Origin: an uncultured Thiohalocapsa sp.
GTDB taxonomy: Bacteria > Pseudomonadota > Gammaproteobacteria > Chromatiales > Chromatiaceae
Direction of reading: 5' to 3'
Assembly (NCBI RefSeq): GCF_913063425.1
Contig: NZ_CAJXYK010000018.1
Span: 35,307 to 99,306 of the forward strand
DNA length: 64,000 bases
A model generated the notes under the pieces. It had not been told where the DNA came from. It saw only the letters and a program-made list of their open reading frames with translations, and searched no databases. A program made the position numbers and the translations under genes. Below, one piece after another: positions 20,265 through 28,373 of this stretch. The stretch's first letter is position 1; each line of letters starts with the position of its first letter.

Positions 20265-20819
20265 ATGCAAACGCGCACCAAGCAAACCCCCATGCGCCGC
20301 GCAGCCCTGGCCGCCGCCGTGGCGACCGCGCTGGCAATGCCCCTGGCCGCGAACGCCGAGCGAGGCGATGCCGTCTACTACGAGCCCGCCGACTTTCCGG
20401 ATATGGATATCGACAACAGCGGCACGCTGACCCCAGGCGAGGTGCAGGGCCGCTCGCCGCTGGCCGGTCAGTGGGATCGCTTCGACACGAACGGCGACGG
20501 CCGCATCGATCGCGAGGAGTTCGACGAATTCCAGGTCTATGAGGGCGCGACCCCCGAGGTGCTCCCAGCGATGCCGCAGACGGAGCCGGGCCCGACGGCA
20601 CCGCCGTTGGGACCCGAGATCGGGGCACCGGATTTCGATGAGCTGGACATCAACCGCGATGGCGTCCTGTCCAAGGGCGAGGCCGGCGGCCGCAAGGGGC
20701 TGTTGGATGAGTTCTGGCAAGCGGATCAGAACCGCAACAACGTCATCGATCGGGCCGAGTTCTCCGCTTTCGAGGCCAAGGGACCGACCCTGCCGCCGTC
20801 AGAACCGCAATCCCGCTGA
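20265..20819 (+). CDS. Exported EF-hand protein
   Basis: 184 residues with an N-terminal signal peptide (basic MQTRTKQTPMRR, hydrophobic core, cleavage after AANA near residue 34). Four EF-hand-type loops follow: DIDNSGTLTPGE, DTNGDGRIDREE, DINRDGVLSKGE and DQNRNNVIDRAE, arranged in two pairs separated by a Pro-rich linker. It probably binds calcium in the periplasm or outside the cell. ATG 20265 chosen for its GGAGG site 8 bases upstream and the signal peptide. A second, smaller EF-hand protein is at 35902. Confidence 0.8.
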   Translation: MQTRTKQTPMRRAALAAAVATALAMPLAANAERGDAVYYEPADFPDMDIDNSGTLTPGEVQGRSPLAGQWDRFDTNGDGRIDREEFDEFQVYEGATPEVLPAMPQTEPGPTAPPLGPEIGAPDFDELDINRDGVLSKGEAGGRKGLLDEFWQADQNRNNVIDRAEFSAFEAKGPTLPPSEPQSR

Positions 20820-21009
20820 AAATGCCCCGCACCCGGGGTACGGACACCGCCAAGCCCCAACAGCCGCGCAGGGAAGCGCGGCGCGACGCTTGAGCCCGCT
20901 GCGCTGTCGCGGGAGCGCTTCCCGCCGGCCGGCGCGACTGCCCCATAGGTCCACACCAGAGGTCCACATCAGCGCCGGCCGATCTCCCGGCCACAGCCAC
21001 CCGCAGACA

Positions 21010-21309
21010 TCATCGAGACCCGTCTCCTGCATCGCCGCCTGACCGCCGATGGCGACCAAAGGCACGATAGGCGAGAAGCCAGAAGGTGGCGAACATGAGC
21101 ACGGCCACGGCGAGGAGAATCCCTCCCACCACGGCGAGATCCGGATCGAGCACCGGCGCCGCCAGCAGGAAGCCGGCCCCGACCAGGCCGAACAGCAGGC
21201 TGTAAGCGAAGGTGGGCTGGGCGCAGCAGAGGCGGGCCTTGCGCCACCATGGCAGTGTCCGCCAGCCGGGAATGGGCCGCAGGCGGCGGGCATAGTCGGG
21301 TTCCGTCAT
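21010..21309 (-). CDS. Small membrane protein, 99 aa
   Basis: Two hydrophobic helices at about residues 33-50 (FAYSLLFGLVGAGFLLAA) and 57-80 (LAVVGGILLAVAVLMFATFW), with a basic N-terminal part (RRLRPIPGWRTLPWWRKAR) and a charged tail. Family not recognised. Its ATG lies 3 bases after the stop codon of the DsrC-like gene, so the two are almost surely cotranscribed and may act together. Confidence 0.6.
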   Translation of the reverse strand: MTEPDYARRLRPIPGWRTLPWWRKARLCCAQPTFAYSLLFGLVGAGFLLAAPVLDPDLAVVGGILLAVAVLMFATFWLLAYRAFGRHRRSGGDAGDGSR

Positions 21310-21312
21310 TGC

Positions 21313-21666
21313 TCACTCCGTCGTCGTGTCGTCGGTTTCCATGTTCTCCATGTAAACGCGCGCCTCCTCGCCGGGGTCCGGCAGCCCCGCGACCTTCCAG
21401 GCCTCGATGAGACCGCCGAAGAGCTTGTCGATGCAGCCCGCGGTCAGGTCGAGCTCCCGACACAGGTGTCGCTGCAACGGCAGATCCCCCGCCTCCAGCC
21501 AGTTCGTGCGCAGGCGCTCGATAATCCGCCAGTGCGCAACGGCCAGCTCGCCGATGCCCAGGCTGCGGGCCGTACGCTGGGCGAGGTGTGCGTCCCAGAG
21601 CGCCGGGTCGGTGAGGAACCCCTTGCTGTCCAGGGCGTTCGGGCGTTTTTCATCTCGCTGGATCAT
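21313..21666 (-). CDS. DsrC/TusE-family protein lacking both conserved cysteines (RspA-type)
   Basis: 117 residues with the DsrC fold signature: GFLTDPALWDAHLAQ near residue 15, ELAVAHWRIIERLRTNWLEA in the middle, RHLCRELDLTAGCIDKLFGG, and the C-terminal helix EAWKVAGLPDPGEEARVYME. In DsrC the C-terminal arm has two redox cysteines and TusE keeps one; here those positions read W (EAW instead of QAC) and there is no CysA after GLPDP. Such members have been described as possible regulatory, non-catalytic forms. ATG 21666 has GGAG nearby; a TTG upstream is less likely. Cotranscribed with a two-helix membrane protein. Confidence 0.75.
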   Translation of the reverse strand: MIQRDEKRPNALDSKGFLTDPALWDAHLAQRTARSLGIGELAVAHWRIIERLRTNWLEAGDLPLQRHLCRELDLTAGCIDKLFGGLIEAWKVAGLPDPGEEARVYMENMETDDTTTE

Positions 21667-21841
21667 GGCGTGACTCCAATTGACGTTGCTCCCCGTCGGC
21701 TCTACAGGGCTTTGCACTGCGTCATGCAACCGTCACACCAGCGGCCCGTCACTGGCCCGCCAGTAGCTCGCCACCGGCCCACCGACACCGCCATCTGACC
21801 GCGGCGCGCTGCCACCCGAAGGCAAGGCCCATCGCCCAGCC

Positions 21842-21901
21842 AAGCCAAGCCAAGCCAAGCCAAGCCAAGCCAAGCACAGCACAGCACAGCACAGCACAGC
21901 A
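21842..21901. repeat. Pentanucleotide microsatellite
   Basis: Six copies of AAGCC run directly into five to six copies of AGCAC. Both units are 5 bp, a length class linked to slippage. It lies in the 524-base region between the divergent DsrC-like and flavodoxin-reductase-like genes, about 175 bases upstream of the former and 290 upstream of the latter. Nothing else recognisable was seen in that region. Confidence 0.9.
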
Positions 21902-22190
21902 GCGGACCACCCGACGGCTGCGGGGCATCTCCACCGCGCTCGGGGCATAGGACCCCTTGCCGTTGCAGCAAGCAGGCTGTTTGGGAAGCAGGTGCGCCGG
22001 CGCACTCCACCGCCGCGACCGTCGCCCCCTTCACCCTGTCCTGCGCCGGACCACCGACTGCGACGCGGTCTGCGCAAGCCACCGGCACCTGGCACCCGCA
22101 TTGCTCGCAGCGGGGTACGCAGCAACAACAGACGGCAACGCCGGGCGGGGATACACCGCCCCGCGTCACCGCAGCGCCCCGGAGGTTCCC

Positions 22191-22856
22191 ATGGCCCACC
22201 AAGCCACACTGCTCATGCGCCAGTTCGTTACCCACGACGTGCAGCGCCTGCTGCTGACGCGTCCGGACGGTCTCAGCTGGCAGCCGGGACAGGGCCTGGA
22301 GCTCGCCATCGACCAGGACGCATGGCGCGACCAGGGGAGACCCTTCACGCCCACCTCCCTGCTGGAGGACCGCATCCTGGAGCTGACCGTCAAGCGCTAC
22401 CCGGAGGAGGACGGCGTCACCGAGGCCCTGCACGCGCTGGAGCCCGGCGCGGCGCTGCTGCTGAGCGACCCCTTCGGCACCATCACCTATCAGGGTCCGG
22501 GCACCTTCATCGCCGCCGGCACCGGCCTGACCCCCTTCCTCGCCATGCTGCGGCGACTGGCGAAGGACGAGGCCCTGGCGGGCCACCGGTTGTTGCTGTC
22601 CAACAAGGGCGAGCGGGACGTGATCTGCGCCAAGGAGCTTTCCCACTATCTCGGCGACGACTTGGTGCTCACCTTCACCCGCGAGGACGACGCCGGGCGG
22701 CAGGGCCGACGCATCGACACCGCCTTCCTCGACGCCAACATCGCCGACCGCGAGGGCCATTGCTACGTCTGCGGGCCGGACCCGTTCGTCCAAAGCATCA
22801 ACGATGGGCTGCTGAGCCTCGGCATAGATCCGGACCAGCTGGTGTATGAGCGCTGA
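22191..22856 (+). CDS. Ferredoxin/flavodoxin reductase-like oxidoreductase
   Basis: 221 residues, FNR-like fold. The FAD-binding barrel contains RPFTPTSLLEDRILELTVKRY (an RxFTxTS flavin motif near residues 50-56), the glycine-rich GTFIAAGTGLTPFLAMLRR begins the NAD(P)-binding half, and CYVCGPDPFVQSINDGL is the typical C-terminal CGP motif. It should move electrons between NAD(P)H and an unidentified acceptor. Start at ATG 22191 after GGAGGT. It is followed 114 bases later by sodB, which suggests an oxidative-stress context. Confidence 0.82.
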   Translation: MAHQATLLMRQFVTHDVQRLLLTRPDGLSWQPGQGLELAIDQDAWRDQGRPFTPTSLLEDRILELTVKRYPEEDGVTEALHALEPGAALLLSDPFGTITYQGPGTFIAAGTGLTPFLAMLRRLAKDEALAGHRLLLSNKGERDVICAKELSHYLGDDLVLTFTREDDAGRQGRRIDTAFLDANIADREGHCYVCGPDPFVQSINDGLLSLGIDPDQLVYER

Positions 22857-22970
22857 CCCGCTGACCCGGCCTCCCCAGACCACCCTGGTGCCGCGCCGGT
22901 ACGTCCTATGCCGCCCGTGCCGGTGCACCACACCACCAACCGCCACCACACGCCATCGACAGGAGGACCC

Positions 22971-23576
22971 ATGTCCCAGCACCGCCTACCCGATCTCCCG
23001 TACGCGGAAGACGCGCTCGCGCCGCACATCTCCGCGGAGACCCTCGGGCTCCATCACGGCAAGCACCACGCCACCTATGTGGACAAGCTGAACAACCTCA
23101 TCGAGGGCACCGACTTCGCCGACAAGCCCCTCACCAACATCATCGTCGAAGCCGACGGCGGCATCTTCAACAACGGTGCCCAGGCCTGGAATCACGCGTT
23201 CTACTGGCACTGCCTGAGCCCCGACGGCGGCGGCAACCCGGAGGGCGAGCTGGCCACCCGGATCGGCCGGGATTTCGGCACCACCGATGCGCTGCGCGAG
23301 CAGTTCTCCAAGGCCCTGACCACCTTGTTCGGGTCCGGCTGGGTGTGGCTCGCGTTGGACCCGAGCGGCAAGCTCGTCATCGAGAGCCGCAGCAACGCCG
23401 GCAACCCGTTGCGCGACGGCCTGCTGCCCATCCTCACCTGCGACATGTGGGAGCACGCCTATTACGTGGACTACCGCAACCGCAAGCAGGCCTATGTCGA
23501 CGCCTTCTGGAAGCTCGTGAACTGGCGCTTCGCGGCGGAGAACGTGGCCCGTGGCAAGCCGTTCCAGGTGCAGTGA
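22971..23576 (+). CDS. sodB: Superoxide dismutase, Fe/Mn family
   Basis: Converts superoxide to oxygen and peroxide. 201 residues. N-terminal hairpin domain with HHGKHHATYVDKLN (metal ligand His) and FNNGAQAWNHAFYWHCL (second His), C-terminal domain with GSGWVWLALD and LTCDMWEHAYYVDYRN carrying the Asp and His ligands. The presence of NGAQAWNHAFYW favours the iron form, but metal choice cannot be settled by eye. ATG 22971 has AGGAGG upstream. Confidence 0.95.
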   Translation: MSQHRLPDLPYAEDALAPHISAETLGLHHGKHHATYVDKLNNLIEGTDFADKPLTNIIVEADGGIFNNGAQAWNHAFYWHCLSPDGGGNPEGELATRIGRDFGTTDALREQFSKALTTLFGSGWVWLALDPSGKLVIESRSNAGNPLRDGLLPILTCDMWEHAYYVDYRNRKQAYVDAFWKLVNWRFAAENVARGKPFQVQ

Positions 23577-23802
23577 CGGCGTGCAGCGGGGCAAATCCCC
23601 CCGAGCGGCGCATTTCGACCAGTGCCCGGCCCGGGGGCGCCGCGGCTGAGGCGCCGGCAGCGCGCCGCAGCCGCGGCAGTACCGGCAGGACCGCTTCTTG
23701 CTTCACAAGGGATGGAGTCACGCGCGTCGGCGAGCCCCGGTCCATGCCGCCGTCGGCCATCGCCGCGCCAGCAGAACGGCCAAAGATGCAGGAGACACAG
23801 CC

Positions 23803-24090
23803 ATGGCAGACAAGAGCAATCACACCGAGACCACCGAGACCGAGCGTGTGGTCAAGGCCCTCCACGAGGCACTCGACCGCGTTGCCGAGCAGGCCGGCGG
23901 TGCCGAGCAGAACATGCGAGAAAGCGCCGCCGGCATGCAGGAGCGGGTGCGCAGCACCGGCCGGCAAGTGCGTGCCAAGGGCAATGAGGCCGCGAACGTG
24001 GTGGAAGACTACGTAGACGACCACCCCTGGGCTGCGGTGGGACTCGCCTTCGGGGCAGGGATCATCCTTTCCTCGATGCTGCGGCGCTGA
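23803..24090 (+). CDS. DUF883 family (ElaB/YgaM-like) membrane-anchored protein
   Basis: 95 residues. A long helical, Glu/Gln/Arg-rich N-terminal part (ETERVVKALHEALDRVAEQA, MQERVRSTGRQVRAKGNEAA) leads to the typical ending DYVDDHPWAAVGLAFGAGI with one C-terminal transmembrane helix and a double-arginine tail. E. coli members bind ribosomes at the inner membrane in stationary phase. First of four closely spaced genes (DUF883, 147 aa, 108 aa, YihY). Confidence 0.85.
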   Translation: MADKSNHTETTETERVVKALHEALDRVAEQAGGAEQNMRESAAGMQERVRSTGRQVRAKGNEAANVVEDYVDDHPWAAVGLAFGAGIILSSMLRR

Positions 24091-24094
24091 CGCC

Positions 24095-24538
24095 ATGTCG
24101 GTGACTGCCAATCATGCTGCCGATGATGCCGCACAGGCAGCGCCGCCCACCGGCGACGATGAGTCCGTGCGCGCAGCCCGGCTCGGCGACGCCATCACGG
24201 ACCTCGCCGCCAGCTGGCGCGCCACCACCGCCGCCGTCGCCGATCTCGCCAGCGCTGAGGCCCGCCTCGCGCTGGCCGCGGCGCTGCGCATCGCCTTGCT
24301 CGGGGCGCTGGCGGCGATTGCCGTCGGCAGCGCCTGGCTGCTCGCGATGCTCGCCGCCGGCGTGCTGCTGGCGAACGCCCTGGGCTGGCCGCTGGCCTTG
24401 GGCCTTCTCGCCGCCGCCAACCTGCTCGCCGCCGGCATCTGCATCGCATTGACGGGCATGCTCACCCGCCATCTGACCTTCCCGGCGCTGCGCATGGCCT
24501 TGGCGCCACGCAGGTCAGTGGGTGCTGATGCCCCCTGA
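24095..24538 (+). CDS. Phage-holin-superfamily-like membrane protein, 147 aa
   Basis: Soluble helical N-terminal half (about 65 residues with LASAEARLALAAALR) followed by two long hydrophobic helices (about 68-92 and 96-118). This is the layout of the DUF1469/holin superfamily III-type proteins that usually sit next to DUF883 genes. It starts 4 bases after the DUF883 gene. Function unknown; probably part of an envelope-stress cluster. Confidence 0.65.
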   Translation: MSVTANHAADDAAQAAPPTGDDESVRAARLGDAITDLAASWRATTAAVADLASAEARLALAAALRIALLGALAAIAVGSAWLLAMLAAGVLLANALGWPLALGLLAAANLLAAGICIALTGMLTRHLTFPALRMALAPRRSVGADAP

Positions 24539-24598
24539 GGCCGCGCCACGCGAGCCCCGGCCGTCCATCCCAGCATCCCGCCGGAGGAGAGTCCGAAC

Positions 24599-24925
24599 AT
24601 GCTGCTGCGCGCACTCCGCCCCTCCCTGGCCGCGCATCGCCGCGACGTGCGCCGCGCTGTCCTGAGGCTCGCCGCCTGTCGCCGCGATGCGGTCCGCCAG
24701 CGCCGCCACACCGCGGCACTGATCCATGATCGCCTGACCAGCCAGGAGACGCTCATCCTGACCTTCGACGCCGGCCTCACCCTCGGCATGCTCGCTCCCC
24801 AGAGCCGCCGCGACGCGGCGCCGGCAGCACGCCGGCCCGTCACCCACAACCGGGCGCTCCAATCGCTGCTGAAGGCGGCACGGCGGCTCGCCGTCCGCCA
24901 GGCCCTCGGCGTCATGGCGCCGTAA
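24599..24925 (+). CDS. Small basic hypothetical protein, 108 aa
   Basis: Very Arg- and Ala-rich (RDVRRAVLRLAACRRDAVRQ), helical, with one weakly hydrophobic patch near residues 52-66. Excellent ribosome-binding site (GGAGGAGAG) 5-8 bases before the ATG. Its position, third in the DUF883 cluster, matches the small variable proteins usual there. No family assigned. Confidence 0.6.
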   Translation: MLLRALRPSLAAHRRDVRRAVLRLAACRRDAVRQRRHTAALIHDRLTSQETLILTFDAGLTLGMLAPQSRRDAAPAARRPVTHNRALQSLLKAARRLAVRQALGVMAP

Positions 24926-24954
24926 GCCCACAACGTCCGCGAGGAGGAGATCCC

Positions 24955-26010
24955 ATGCAAGCAGGCACTCCCGCCCACACTGGCGACACCGCCGGCGGCT
25001 TCGCGCCCGGCCGGGATGCCATCTCGCCCATGGTCATGCCGGGCCGGGGCTGGTGGCAGATCCTGCGGCGTGTGCTGCGCCGCTTCATGCAGGAGAACCT
25101 GGGCCTGGTGGCGGCCGGAGTCGGCTTCTACAGCCTGCTCGGGCTGTTCCCGGCCATCGCCGCCCTGGTGACGACCTATGACCTGATCTTCGATCCTACG
25201 CAGATCCAGGCGCAGTTCGATGCGCTGCAGGGCGTGCTGCCGGCTCCGGTGCACCAGCTCATCGCCACGCGGATCGAGGCTGCGTCGGATACGGGCTCGG
25301 AGGCCCTCGGCTTCGGCCTTGCAGGTGCGGTGCTCCTGTCGCTTTGGGGTGCGACCCGCGGCACCCGGGCGCTGATCATCGCGCTCAACATCGCCTACGA
25401 CGAGCCGGAGGACCGAAGCTTCTTCGGCCTGAATCTGATGGCCTTCGGGCTCACGCTGTTTCTGGTGCTGGTGGTGGCAGCGGCCATCGTCGCCACCGTC
25501 GCCGTGCCCATCATCATCAACCTGGTGAGCCTCGGCACCGTGCCGGAGGTGCTGGCGGCCTGGCTGCGCTGGCCCCTGCTGGCCCTGGTGGGCCTGACGG
25601 CGCTGGCGGTGCTGTATCGCTACGGACCCTCGCGGCGCGCCGCCCGCTGGCGCTGGCTGCCCGTCGGGTCCCTGTTGGCGGGGATCCTGTGGCTCGGCGC
25701 CTCCGCCCTGTTCTCGGTGTACGTGGCCAACTTCGGCGCCTATAACGCCACCTACGGCTCTCTCGGCGCTGTCATCGTGCTGTTGCTCTGGCTCTACCTG
25801 TCCGCGGCGGCGGTGATCATCGGCGCGGTGGTCAACGCCGAGACCGAGCGCCAGACCGCCCGCGACAGCACCGTGGGTGCGCCCCGACCACGGGGCGAGC
25901 GGGGCGCGGAGGTGGCGGACCGGCTACCGGGGGAGCAGCAGGACCCCGAGCGACAGCGCGAGCGGGCCACCACATCCAGTGATACCACGGGAAGCGGGGC
26001 GGGGCGCTGA
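24955..26010 (+). CDS. YihY/BrkB family membrane protein
   Basis: 351 residues. The signature of the family begins at FMQENLGLVAAGVGFYSLLGLFP, followed by several membrane helices (six in all), with WGATRGTRALIIALNIAYDE between helices and the YNATYGSLGAVIVLLLWLYLS motif near residue 260. The role is unsettled; it is often called ribonuclease BN in error. The C-terminal 50 residues are polar and low-complexity. Start ATG 24955 has AGGAGGAG upstream. Confidence 0.9.
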   Translation: MQAGTPAHTGDTAGGFAPGRDAISPMVMPGRGWWQILRRVLRRFMQENLGLVAAGVGFYSLLGLFPAIAALVTTYDLIFDPTQIQAQFDALQGVLPAPVHQLIATRIEAASDTGSEALGFGLAGAVLLSLWGATRGTRALIIALNIAYDEPEDRSFFGLNLMAFGLTLFLVLVVAAAIVATVAVPIIINLVSLGTVPEVLAAWLRWPLLALVGLTALAVLYRYGPSRRAARWRWLPVGSLLAGILWLGASALFSVYVANFGAYNATYGSLGAVIVLLLWLYLSAAAVIIGAVVNAETERQTARDSTVGAPRPRGERGAEVADRLPGEQQDPERQRERATTSSDTTGSGAGR

Positions 26011-26063
26011 GCTTGCTCGCGATGCCGAGTCGCCGCCGGTGGGCCCCGGGAGCATCGGCTCCA

Positions 26064-26705
26064 TCACCCCGGCTGGTCCCCGCTGTGCAGCAGGTCGCCG
26101 GCGGGGCCGTCCCCCGCCACCTCGTCCGTGTCCGCGCAGCGGCTCAAAATCAGCGCAGGCGGGTCCACCGAGAAGATGAAAGGCGCGGCACGGCGGAGCG
26201 CACTCAAGCCCAGAATCTGGCGGGAATCACCCGGAAACACCGCCGCTTCCACGTCCGTGAGCCAGCAGCGGGCGCCGATGCGCAGGCGGGCGATGGCGTA
26301 GACCGGAACCTCGATCTCGGACCCATCGGCAAGCACCCCGCGCAGTTGTTTCACATACCGGGCAGCGTCGCGCTGGCGCAGCGCCGCAAGGGTGTGCTCG
26401 TTGATGGTCATGTAGCCGGACCCGGTGTCCACCATCAGCTCCACCGGCCCGTAGCCGTGGATGTCACCGCTGACGTAGAAGGTCGCGGCGGACTTCTCCT
26501 GCATGGCGATACGAAACCCGAAGTCTTCGAGACCAGTGTCGGCCGCGGCGGCGACTTGCCAGCACAGCAGACATGCCACCAGGGGAGCCGACAGCCGCCT
26601 GGGCCGCAGCCGCAACCGGGGCCGGCATCGGAATGGACGCCGCAGCGGCGACGAGGAGAAGCCCGCAAAAAGGGCCGGAACAAGGCACAGGGCGGCGCGT
26701 CGCAT
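26064..26705 (-). CDS. Retropepsin-like aspartyl protease, exported
   Basis: 213 residues. A basic N-terminal stretch and a hydrophobic core (LSAPLVACLLCWQVAAAA, about residues 39-56) form a signal peptide or anchor. The protease domain has the catalytic motif VDTGSGY with Asp 93, then LRGVLADGSEIEVPVYAIARL and the domain end QILGLSALRR. Bacterial retropepsin-like proteins act as monomers or homodimers on unknown substrates in the periplasm. The Arg-rich first 35 residues are unusual and could mean that the true start is further downstream. Divergent from the phospholipase-D-type gene. Confidence 0.72.
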   Translation of the reverse strand: MRRAALCLVPALFAGFSSSPLRRPFRCRPRLRLRPRRLSAPLVACLLCWQVAAAADTGLEDFGFRIAMQEKSAATFYVSGDIHGYGPVELMVDTGSGYMTINEHTLAALRQRDAARYVKQLRGVLADGSEIEVPVYAIARLRIGARCWLTDVEAAVFPGDSRQILGLSALRRAAPFIFSVDPPALILSRCADTDEVAGDGPAGDLLHSGDQPG

Positions 26706-26755
26706 GATGCTGGCGGGGCGGTCGTGCGTCAGCGGTGGTCGGGGAAGTGGCGTGT

Positions 26756-26899
26756 GCTGCGGATCGCTGGCTGCGGATCGCTGGCTGCGGATCGCTGGCT
26801 GCGGATCGCTGGCTGCGGATCGCTGGCTGCGGATCGCTGGGCAGCAGATCGCTGGGCAGCAGATCGCTGGGCAGCAGATTGCCGGGCTGCGGATTGCCC
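26756..26899. repeat. 14/15-bp tandem repeat array
   Basis: Six perfect copies of GCTGCGGATCGCTG followed by three copies of GGCAGCAGATCGCTG (the last decayed) and a final variant. It occupies the intergenic region between the aspartyl protease and phospholipase-D-type genes, ending about 90 bases before the start at 26991. Each unit contains GATC. Confidence 0.92.
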
Positions 26900-26990
26900 G
26901 GTCGATGCGCGCGGCAACCGGCAGCCGGAGGGTGGAAGTTACACCGAATCCGGACCTCAGCACAAACCCGTACAGCGCAGGGGAGATCTG

Positions 26991-28274
26991 ATGCTCGATT
27001 TTCTTGGCTACGCCCTGCTCGCGGCCTTGCTCGGCATGCTCGGCGCCTATCTGACCCGCACCACCGCCATTCGGCGGGTGCGCCCCCTTGGCATCGAGGA
27101 GCACACTCTGGACGCCCGTGGGGAGCGCTTCAACATCTACCTCGGGCTGCTGACCACCACGCAGATCGTCGGCGGCAACCGCATCGAGGTGCTGTTCAAC
27201 GGCGAGGCGACCTTCCCGCGGCTCTGGGGAGCACTCGCGAGCGCCGAGCACGTCATCTGCGTGCATGTCTACGAGTTCCACCCCGGCGCCGTGGCGGACG
27301 CGCTGCTGCGCGTGCTGAGCGAGCGCGCCCAGGCGGGTGTCAAAGTCCTGCTGCTGCTGGACGCCGTTGGCGGCAGTCGCATCTCCCGCGATTACCGCGA
27401 GCGGCTCACCGCCGCCGGCGCCAATGTGGCCACCTATCGGCCCCTGCGCTTCAAGGAGCTCTACAAGTACCAACAGCGCATGCACATGCGTGCCGTGGTG
27501 GTGGACGGGCGCATCGGCTTCACCGGCGGCTTCGGCATCGCCGACGAATGGCAGGGTGACGGTCACAGCCCCGGGCAGTGGCGCGACACCAATGTGCGCG
27601 TGGAGGGCGTCGCCGCGATGCAGCTCCAGGTGGCTTTCTCCACCAACTGGGCCGAAGCCACCGGCGATCTGCTGGTGGGTGATGCCATCACCCCCTACTC
27701 GGAATCACCGCCGCCGAAGACGCCCCAGGCGGCGGGCATCATGACCTGCTCGCCGTCGCTCGGCACCACCAATGCCGAGCGCTTCTTCTTTCTGGCCATC
27801 ACCTCGGCCCGGGAGCGCATCCACATCGCGAGCGCCTATTTCGCGCCTACACGGGACATGCGCTGGCTGCTCATGAACGCCGCAGACCGCGGTGTGGAGG
27901 TACACATCCTGATCCCCGGCGCCAACACCGACCAGCCGCTGGTCTGGCACGCGGGCCGCGCCCTGTATGGCCGGCTCATCGACGCCGGGGTGCATATCTA
28001 CGCCTACCAGCCGGCGATGATGCATGCCAAGACCTTCGTCGCCGACGGCTGCTGGGCCACCGTCGGCACCTTTAATCTCGACAACCGCTCCATGAAGCTC
28101 AACGACGAGGTGGCGCTGGTCATCCGCGACGAGAGCATCGCGCAATGCCTCGATGCCCAATTCGCCGATGACCTCAAACACGCGCGCGAGCTCACCCATG
28201 CGGACCTGAAACCGGACGGCCGGGTGGACTGGGCCAAGATTCACGCGTCCCGCCTGCTCACACCCCTACTGTAG
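26991..28274 (+). CDS. Phospholipase D-family (cardiolipin-synthase-like) protein
   Basis: 427 residues with an N-terminal membrane helix (residues 2-22) and two PLD domains. The second domain has a full HxKxxxxD motif (H345, K347 in MMHAKTFVADG, followed by GTFNLDNRS). The first reads HMRAVVVDG (H165, R167), so the usual lysine is arginine, although the following GRIGFTGGFGIADEW is normal. Likely a membrane phosphatidyltransferase or phospholipase. ATG 26991 has GGGGAGAT upstream. Confidence 0.82.
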   Translation: MLDFLGYALLAALLGMLGAYLTRTTAIRRVRPLGIEEHTLDARGERFNIYLGLLTTTQIVGGNRIEVLFNGEATFPRLWGALASAEHVICVHVYEFHPGAVADALLRVLSERAQAGVKVLLLLDAVGGSRISRDYRERLTAAGANVATYRPLRFKELYKYQQRMHMRAVVVDGRIGFTGGFGIADEWQGDGHSPGQWRDTNVRVEGVAAMQLQVAFSTNWAEATGDLLVGDAITPYSESPPPKTPQAAGIMTCSPSLGTTNAERFFFLAITSARERIHIASAYFAPTRDMRWLLMNAADRGVEVHILIPGANTDQPLVWHAGRALYGRLIDAGVHIYAYQPAMMHAKTFVADGCWATVGTFNLDNRSMKLNDEVALVIRDESIAQCLDAQFADDLKHARELTHADLKPDGRVDWAKIHASRLLTPLL

Positions 28275-28373
28275 GCATTCACCAATGCAGACACCCACGC
28301 CCAACCCATGCCGCCGCAGCGGGCAGATCGCTGCCGCCGAGAAACCCACCGCAACAGCCCCGGGGAGCCGCAC

